This document shows positions 56,641 through 64,000 of a DNA stretch of 64,000 nucleotides, in pieces. The DNA is from Haematobia irritans. Taxonomy: Eukaryota; Arthropoda; Insecta; Diptera; Muscidae. A program made the translations under genes and the position numbers. The notes under the pieces are model-generated. The model was not told the origin of the DNA and did no database searches. It worked only from the letters and a program-made list of their open reading frames with translations. The stretch covers positions 81,686,003 through 81,750,002 of the forward strand of contig NC_134398.1 in NCBI RefSeq assembly GCF_050003625.1, given 5' to 3'. Positions within the stretch are counted from its first letter, which is position 1, and each line of letters starts with the position of its first letter.

Positions 56641-57454
56641 TTGGTATTTTTTTGGAATATTCTTACTGTTTAATGCTAACTAAGCCAATATCCCCATTGA
56701 ATCTAGGAAACTACTCTTGAAACCAGTAAGTTAAAAGTCAATAGAATTTGATAATATTTTTATAATTTGTATAACTTTGCAATTTCAGATACTTATAAAG
56801 CAAATCCACGCAACAAAAACTAGCTAAATCGATGAAATTGGACAACAATTCAATGAATGTTTGCTACATTATTATGCCATATATTTTCATATGGATAAAA
56901 AATTTAAATTAATTAGTTTAGTCTTACTAACATAGAATACTACCCTTTTGAAGAAGCAATTTCTAACTACCGAAAAGTAACTGCATCCAACGTGCGAATA
57001 AAAATATTTCCTTTATTGTATATGTTATCATAAGCCATAGTTTTTTATAATATAATAATAATTTTTTGAAATAAAGTACTGGTGGTTATAGAAAATTGAC
57101 TTGTATTGTATGAAAATTTTCGTATTCGTGTACATGCTTGTTGAACCTTTGTTTCCATAATTTCTCTACGTTTTTGAAAATTTTATTGACAAACAGTTTA
57201 TTTGAAACCAATTTCTTAATATAAGTTTCCCAAAATATTGTTCATTTTCCGGATAGCAAGAATATTTTGAATGAGTGTGAGTACATTCTTCCCGTAGCGT
57301 AGTAATAATGAACTAAAATACGATGCAATACAAGAAATAATTTATAAGAAAAGCATGAACTTATCTAGATGAAAAAAATCTTTTGCGCCAAATGGTCATT
57401 CTTACTATGGGTTAGTTCATTTTTCGTAAACAATAGTTCGCTTGTTTTTCGGTG
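56641..57454. other. AT-rich DNA ending in a 510-bp MITE fragment
   Basis: Nothing recognised until about 57300. There ATGAACTAAAATACG, GGTTAGTTCATTTTTCG and the TTTTTCGGTGTA end resemble the MITE 11153-11662. It abuts the truncated DINE-like copy d. Confidence 0.45.
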
Positions 57455-58994
57455 TACCCTCCACCACACATTACGTTGAAACTTCTAATAAAGACTGTCA
57501 TCCACAATCGAATTACTTGGGTTGTGGTAATACTTACCGACGGTATGGTATCTTAAAACTTGTTAGACATGATGAAACATGAAACAATATGAACTTTTGC
57601 ACGATAATTAAACAACCAGAATTGAAATAAGAGGGTTATATACAATATGGGGGCTATATGCAATTATGAACCGATATGGGCCAAGTTTGGCATGGTTGTT
57701 AGTGACCATATACTAGCACGATGTACTACATTTCAACTGTATCGGATGAAATTTACTACTCCAAGAGGCTCCAAAACCAAATCTGGGGATTGGTTTATAT
57801 GGGGGCTATATATGATTATGGACCGATATGGACTAATTTCTGCATGATTGTTAGAGACCACATACTAAAACCACGTACCAAATTTCAACCAGATTGGATA
57901 AATTTTGCTCCTCCAAGAGACTCCGGAGATCAAATCTGGGGATCGGTTTATATGTGGGCTATATACAATTATGGACCGAAATGGACCAGTTTTTGCACGG
58001 TTGTTGGATAACATATACTACCACCATGTACCAAATTTCAACTAGATCGGAAGAATTTTGCTCCTCCAAGAGGCTCCGGAGGTCAAATCTGGGGATCGGT
58101 TTGTATGGAGGCTGTATATAATTATGGACCGATACGGACCAATTTTTGCATGGTTATTAGAGTAACACCACGTACCAAATTTCAACCGGATCGGATGAAT
58201 TTTGCTTCTCTAAGAGACTCCGCAAGCCAAATCTGGGGATTGGTTTATATGGGGGCTATATATGATTATGGACCGATATGGACTAATTTCTGCATGATTG
58301 TTAGAGACCACATACTAAAACCACGTACCAAATTTCAACCAGATTGGATAGATTTTGCTCCTCCAAGAGACTCCGGAGATCAAATCTGGGGATCGGTTTA
58401 TATGTGGGCTATATACAATTATGGACCGAAATGGACCAGTTTTTGCACGGTTGTTGGATAACATATACTACCACCATGTACCAAATTTCAACCAGATCGG
58501 AAGAATTTTGCTCCTCCAAGAGGGTCCGCAGGTCAAATCTGGGGATCGGTTTGTATGGAGGCTATATATAATTGTATGGAGGCTATATATAATTATGGAC
58601 TGATACGGACCAATTTTTGCATGGTTATTAGAGATCATATACTAACACCACATACCAAACTTCAACCAGATCGGATGAATTTTGCTCCTCCAAGAGGGTC
58701 CGTAGGTCAAATCTGGGAATCGGTTTATATGGGAGCTATATATAATTATGGACCGATATGGACCAATTTATGCATGCAATACCATCCGACCTACATCAAT
58801 AACAAATACTTATGCCAAGTCGATAGCTTGTTTCGTTCAGAAGTTACCGTGATTTCAACATACGGACGGACATGCTTAGATCGACTCGGAATTCTCAACG
58901 ACCCAGAATATATATACTTTCTGGGGTCTTTTGATATCTTACAAACGGAATGACAAATTAATATACCCCCATCCAATGGTGGAGGGTATAAAAA
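57455..58994 (+). mobile_element. DINE-1/mini-me-like element, copy d (5'-truncated)
   Basis: Lacks the CGGCCG end and starts at TACCCTCCACCAC. Array of six to seven 153-bp units (57640-58770), one containing a duplicated GGAGGCTATATATAATT. It ends CCATCCAATGGTGGAGGGTATAAAAA. The 30-bp minisatellite is absent. Confidence 0.7.
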
Positions 58995-59384
58995 TTCGCA
59001 ATTTTTCTGGAATGGATTTAGCATTTTTTGGGCATAATTTAAATAGTTTGTATAATTTTATTCGTTCATTCATTTCCTATTTGAAACAAAAACAAAAAAT
59101 TACCCATTCAAAATATGAAAAACGAGTTAAAAACAAGTATATACGGCCGTAAGTTCGGCCAGGCCGAAGCTTATGTACCCTCCATCATGGATTGCGTAGA
59201 AACTTCTTCTAAACACTGCCATCCACAATCGAATTACTTAAGTTGCGGTAACGCTTGCCGATGGCAAGGTATCTTAAAACCTCCTAACACCATCTTCTAA
59301 ATTGTATGTAAGTACATACGTGGTATATATTAAATCAAAAAAGATCGATCCAATACGTATATAATTCAGTTTGACAAAGTAGAC

Positions 59385-59700
59385 ATAAAATTTTGACAAA
59401 ATTTTCTACAGAAATAAAATTTTAACAAAATTTTCTATAGAAATAAAATTATCACAAAATTTTTTATAGAAATAAAAATCTTGACAACATTTTCTATAGA
59501 AAGAAATTTTTGACAAAAATTTCTACAGAAATAAAATTTGAACAAAATTTTCTATAGAAATAAACTTTTGACAAAATTTTCTATAGAAACAAAATTTTGA
59601 CAATGATGAAAATTTTATTATGAACCGATTAAAATTTTAACAAAATTTTCTCTAGAAATAAAATTTTGACAAAATTTTCTATAGAAATAAAATTTTGGTA
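59385..59700. repeat. About 30-bp minisatellite of copy e
   Basis: Units GAAATAAAATTTTGACAAAA with TTTTCTATA between, reverse complement of the array in copy a. One unit is interrupted by ATGAACCGATT at about 59620. Confidence 0.85.
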
Positions 59701-61242
59701 GATTATTTTTGGCTCTAGTGGCAACCATGATTATGAACCGATATGGACCAATTTTTGTGTGATTGGACCAATTTTGGTATGGTTGTTAGCGATCATATAC
59801 TAACACCACGTTCCTAATTTGAACCGGATCGGATGAATTTTGCACCTCCAAGAGGCTCCGGAGGTCAAATCTGGAGAATGTTTTATATGGGGGCTATATC
59901 TAATTATGTACGATATGGACCAATTCTGGCACGGTTGTTAAAGATCATATACTAACACCATGTTCCAAATTACAACCGGATTGGATGAAATTTGCTTCTC
60001 TTGGAGACTTCGCAAGCCAAATCTGGGGATCGGTTAATATGGGGGCTATATATAATTATGAACCGATATGGACCAATTTTTGCATGGTTGTTAGAGACCA
60101 TATACCAATATCATGTACCAAATTTCAGGCGGATCGGATAAAATTTGCTTCTCTTTGAGGCTCCGCAAGCCAAATCTGGGGATCGGTTTATATGGGGGCT
60201 ATATATAATTATTAACCGATGTGGACCAATTTTTGCACGGTTGTTAGAGACCATATACAAATATCATGTACCAAATTTCAGGCGGATCGGATCAAATTTG
60301 CTTCTCTTTGAGGCTCCGCAACCCAAATCTGGGGATCGGTTTATATGGGCGCTATATATAATTATGGACCGATGTGGACCAATTTTTGCACGGTTGCTAG
60401 AGACCATATACCAACATCATGTACCAAATTTCAACCGGATCGGATGAAATTTGCTTCTCTTTGAGGCTCCGCAAGCCAAAATCTGGGGATCGGTTTATAT
60501 GGGGGCTATATATAATTATGGACCAATGTGGACCAATTTTTGCATGATTGTTAGAGACCATATACCAACACCATGTACCAAATTTCAACCGGATCGGATG
60601 AAATATGCTTCTCTTAGAGGCTCCACTAGCCAAATCTGGGGATCGGTTTATATGGGGGCTATATATAATTATGGACCGATGGGAACCAATTTTTGCATGG
60701 TTGTTAGAGACCATATACCAACACGATGTACCAAATTTCAGCCGGATCGGATGAAATTTGCTTCTCTTTTAGGCTCCGCAAGCCAAATCTGGGGATCGGT
60801 TTATATGGGGGCTATATATAATTATGGACCGATGTGAACCAATTTTTGCATGGTTGTTAGAGACCATATACCAACACCATATACCAAATTTCAGCCGGAT
60901 CGGATGAAATATGCTTCTGTTAGAGGCTCCACAAGCCAAATCTGGGGATCGGTTTATATGGGGGCTATATATAATTATGGACCGATGTGGACCAATTTTT
61001 GCGTGGTTGTTAGAGACCATATACCAACACCATATACCAAATTTCAGCCGGATCGGATGAAATATGCTTCTTTTAGAGGCTCCACAAGCCAAATCTGAGA
61101 GTCCCTTTATATGGGGGCTATACGTAAAAGTGGACCGATATGACCCATTTTCAATACCATCCGACCTACATCGATAACAACTACTTGTGCCAAGTTTCAA
61201 GTCGATAACTTGTTTCGTTCGGAAGTTAGCGTGATTTCAACA

Positions 61243-61293
61243 GACGGACGGACGGACGGACGGACGGACGGACGGACGGACGGACGGACGGAC
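61243..61293 (+). repeat. GGAC tetranucleotide microsatellite
   Basis: About 12.7 perfect GACG/GGAC repeats, versus two to four in the other DINE-like copies. This is the GTCY repeat site described for mini-me/DINE-1 elements and shows expansion here. Confidence 0.95.
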
Positions 61294-61429
61294 ATGCTTA
61301 GATCGACTCAGAATTTCACCACGACCCAGAATATATATACTTTATGGGGTCTTAGAGCAATATTTCGATGTGTTACAAACGGAATGACAAAGTTAATATA
61401 CCCCCATCCTATGATGGAGGGTATAAAAA

Positions 61430-62600
61430 GTGTATGTGTAGTTGAAATAAGTATCTTCTTTTAAGGTTATGCCTTTAGAACAACTCCCTATTTTTTTTTT
61501 TTTTTTTGCTGGGAAAAATGTGGAAGTACTTTTATTTGCTTTATTATAAATAAATTGTCTAGTTATTTTGAAGTTTGATTTTTTATTCATTTTTATAAAA
61601 TAAATCATTAATTGAATCTATAACTTCAGTCTATTAATTTTTAGCTTGGGTGCTGCATACATATTTTGTTTTTAATTTATATCCTATAGTTCTCTTTATT
61701 GCGAATTACGGACATAAAGAATTTACTCTCTAATTATTTCCCCTTGGACGGGAGGTTGCCACGTGAAGGTTGCCTCGCAAACATATAAAAATAAAACAAT
61801 GAAATGCAAAAAATAATATTTTTTGTTTTCGTTTATTTCATTTGAATTTACCAGGAATTGACCGCAATAACCACCTAATGTTTTACAAGCAAGTTCATAC
61901 ATGGGTTTGTCTGTTTCAATTTCAAATGCTAGAGTATTGTAAACTGACGGGGTATGTACTATGGTATGGTCACAATACAAGCGTGCTTGGTTCTCTGTTT
62001 TTTTGACAATTGTTTACATTCGTGCTAATACGAATTTACTCGTAGCTGCTGAGCAGACGGCCGAGGGAATCGCCCGGACAGACGACTACAAAATTTACCC
62101 ATAATGATGACGATCTTAAGTGTTTGTCGTTTACACACATTGACACCGACATCAGTACGAACGAAATGATTGCCTGCCACCGCCTGTTCGTGTTCAATGA
62201 TAGACAAGTGCCCGTGTCGATCTTCTTGCCTACCCCCACCCTCAATTCATGAACACAACTAGGTATGGCTGGGTACAAGGCGTGAACGAGTTACATTTTA
62301 GTATCTGTTACCCGACCGTACCTTGTCGCTATTACTCTAATTAGCACGAGCAATATTCGGTTCGCACGTACGAAGCGAACCATTCCACTGACAGGGCATC
62401 ACGATTCGTGCCCCGACAACTGACTACTACTTCAATAACAACATGTTAGTTTTTCTTTGTCCATCTCCTCCGTTGTTGTTTCTTTGGCGTCCGGTACCGT
62501 TAGCAGGTCGTGTTGCTCAACATGCCGATCGTCAGTGTTGCGATACATTTACTTCGGCTGCATCTAGTGCAAGGGCGAATTGTTGCCTGGTGATTTTATA
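61430..62600. other. Repeat-poor flank upstream of the Scp1-like gene
   Basis: From about 61650 the transposon density drops and GC content rises (62040-62560). A minus-strand frame at 61990-61840 reads CDHTIVHTPSVYNTLAFEIE and MYELACKTLGGYCGQFL, followed by a possible donor CTG|GTAAAT. It could be an exon of another gene, but I recognise no family (see findings). The rest may include enhancers of the downstream gene. Confidence 0.4.
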
Positions 62601-63003
62601 CTGGTGAATTAACCATCTCTAGCTCTCTTGTTGACCAAAATACCGTTTGTCAATCAGAAGCGAACGGGTCCTCAGGTAGTTAGCGGGAACTAGAGAAATA
62701 AGCCAAAATTCAAAAAGAACCTAAGAAAATAAAATACAATCCAATACACAAAAAGAAAAAAATAACATAATCCTGCATTGCATTGAAAAGTGTTTAAAAA
62801 AGAAAGAGTTATAAAAGTCAAAAACTTTTAAGTGAAAAAAAATCCACAGTGCATCGAAAACTCAACAAAAACAAAATCACAAATTTCAAAAAAATCTAAG
62901 ACACAATTACCCCATCCTCCACCTTGAACATCTTAACAAATCAATAATTTTTTCTTCGTTCTAGATAAATTGTGTTAAAACGAATTCCAAATAAATTCTC
63001 ACA
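62601..63003 (+). promoter_or_regulatory. Probable 5' UTR and promoter-proximal DNA of the Scp1-like gene
   Basis: A TTTTATACTGG box at about 62594 and an initiator-like TCAATCAGA at 62650-62658 precede a stretch of A-rich, T-poor DNA (62700-62930), typical of fly 5' UTRs. The transcription start is not certain, and an intron within the UTR is possible. No ATG-initiated long upstream frame is seen. Confidence 0.4.
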
Positions 63004-63055
63004 ATGGCATATTCTTGGGATAACCGCGTCGATTTTGTTGTTCGGTATATGTACG
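63004..63055 (+). CDS. Scp1: Sarcoplasmic calcium-binding protein, first coding exon
   Basis: ATG at 63004 in good context (CACAATGGC) gives MAYSWDNRVDFVVRYMY, then the first base of the next codon at 63055 followed by the consensus donor G|GTAAGT. The peptide corresponds to the strongly conserved N-terminus of arthropod sarcoplasmic calcium-binding proteins, in which an aspartate follows YMY and opens the first EF-hand loop. The split codon starting with G fits that aspartate (phase 1 intron). These proteins are cytosolic EF-hand calcium buffers of muscle and some other tissues. The EF-hands themselves lie beyond the window. The symbol is given by analogy with the Drosophila gene; a paralogue such as Scp2 cannot be excluded. 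Confidence 0.85.
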
Positions 63056-64000
63056 GTAAGTTGAGATTCGTTCGTTGCTGCTACGTTCGTCACTTCTATC
63101 GATATTGGTCTTTTGTGTAATGACCCTCTCATACTTAGGCCACTGGAAAGGAATTGTGTCCCTTCCATAGACACGATTTCTCTCCAGTGGCAATGGATTC
63201 ATCCTTCCTTAAGTGCAGCTGTCCGATGAAGAACATTTAGGTGTTAAGCGATCAATCAGAGCTCGAGATATCTATATAGATCCGTGTGGAGCTTCTCAAA
63301 TCATCAAAAAATCTTCATGAATATTTCGAAAATTTCAATGACCACAAGAGTATATTGGGAATATTTATGCATGCCAATTCACGACACTTTCAAAAATAGG
63401 CCTTATATCGGCCTAAGGTCCAAACAGAGACATGAATTTATTGCTTCACAATTCTTGCATGCATTTACCTTTCCGAAATTAAAAAAAAAAAAAAACAAAA
63501 ACTGATGTTGAAGCGTCGAAGATGCTGCGGAACGCATATAAGCATGAAGCCTGTAACAGATATATTAGCTCAGTGAACTATATTGAGTCGGAAGTTCTTA
63601 TATTACTAAACATTGACTCTAATAAAAACAACATGAATTTTCATAGGTAGTTTAGTCTATCCATAGACTGGTGACATTTCCGAATAATTCGAATGGATGT
63701 GGGTACGCCAGCACTCGGCTGCACATCGGATATTTTCGATCATTGCACTAAAAATAGAATATCACGACCTATGGTATCACCATCACCTCGCTTCCTATTA
63801 TTGGCCTGACAATAGAATGTCCGAAAATATGGTATCACCATTATCTTGTTTAACCCAGAACAGGTGGTACTGCTGTCTTTTGGCTCTACAAGACACTCAA
63901 GACACTATATTTAGGACGATGAGTAGCCGAATCCAAACGGATACTCACTCTCTAAGTACGAATGATTCAGGGTGCATTATCTAATGTCGACTGACATATA
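63056..64000 (+). other. First intron of the Scp1-like gene (incomplete)
   Basis: Begins GTAAGTTGAG and runs to the window end without an acceptor followed by EF-hand coding sequence. It has moderate complexity and no recognised transposon. Intronic enhancers are possible but none can be named. Confidence 0.6.

Larger units (their letters stand above)
59131..61429 (+). mobile_element. DINE-1/mini-me-like element, copy e (complete)
   Basis: The most complete copy: AACAAGTATATACGGCCG, palindromes CGGCCGTAAGTTCGGCC, 30-bp minisatellite (59385-59700), eight to nine units with 153-bp spacing (unit starts measured at 60096, 60249, 60402, 60556 and 60709), a GGAC microsatellite, AGTATATATATTC-like box (inverted) and terminal GATGGAGGGTATAAAAA hairpin. 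No nested inserts, so it serves as reference for copies a to d. Confidence 0.75.

Noticed and set aside
61250..61440. CRISPR array or direct-repeat defence locus in tandem regions
   Set aside because: The tandem units are contiguous without unique spacers and the sequence is eukaryotic.

Overview
ORGANISM. The window is AT-rich eukaryotic DNA from a higher fly, probably a calyptrate and most likely a muscid (inference). The evidence is two real nuclear exons that carry insect features plus an unusually dense transposon landscape. One exon is the first coding exon of a sarcoplasmic calcium-binding protein, with a consensus splice donor. The other is a ZAD zinc-finger first exon, a family greatly expanded in insects. 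The transposons include DINE-1/mini-me-like elements with GTCC microsatellites, and P, hAT, mariner, Tc1 and Helitron remnants. There are no operons and no prokaryotic signals.

LAYOUT. 1-5.6 kb: three-part repeat clutter with a clean solo Ty3-type LTR (2122-2810). 5.6-8 kb: an inverted repeat and a second DINE-like family. 8.4-8.8 kb: ZAD exon, minus strand. 9.6-12.3 kb: a MITE and a BED-type hAT transposase pseudogene split by a 510-bp MITE. 12.5-18.6 kb: a LINE 3' end interrupted by a 5.3-kb element rich in ATTGATTCAATTAA motifs, itself interrupted by a 2.9-kb Helitron. 19.1-22.1 kb: DINE-like element with two nested MITEs. 22.1-23.8 kb: P-element transposase remnant carrying a tRNA-derived SINE, then a hAT C-terminus. 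25.1-29.8 kb: nearly complete but frameshifted LINE with endonuclease, reverse transcriptase and RNase H. 30-33.4 kb: hAT, Tc1 and mariner remnants with nested non-autonomous copies. 33.7-40.5 kb: second ATTGATTCAATTAA element, solo LTR (36322-36849) and a DINE-like element with nested inserts. 40.5-52.7 kb: a large inverted duplication and a CACTA-like transposon encoding a transposase and a DUF4806-type protein. 53.4-61.4 kb: CR1/L2-like LINE, MITEs and two long DINE-like arrays. 61.4-64 kb: repeat-poor flank, probable 5' UTR, first coding exon and first intron of an Scp1-like gene.

HOW THE PARTS RELATE. Little of the window encodes host protein. The informative structure is the nesting. 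At many sites, removing the insert and one target-site copy restores the interrupted sequence, so insertion order and target preference can be read directly: TA and its TG/CA variants, TTAA, 8-bp hAT, 4- and 5-bp LTR and 10-bp LINE-type duplications. Three points deserve most attention. The SINE at 22101-22436 shares its 3' tail with the LINE ending near 29829. A MITE family carries two divergent tRNA-like promoter modules. A DUF4806 protein gene lies inside the terminal repeats of a CACTA-like element. All names rest on motif reading by eye; no database search was run.
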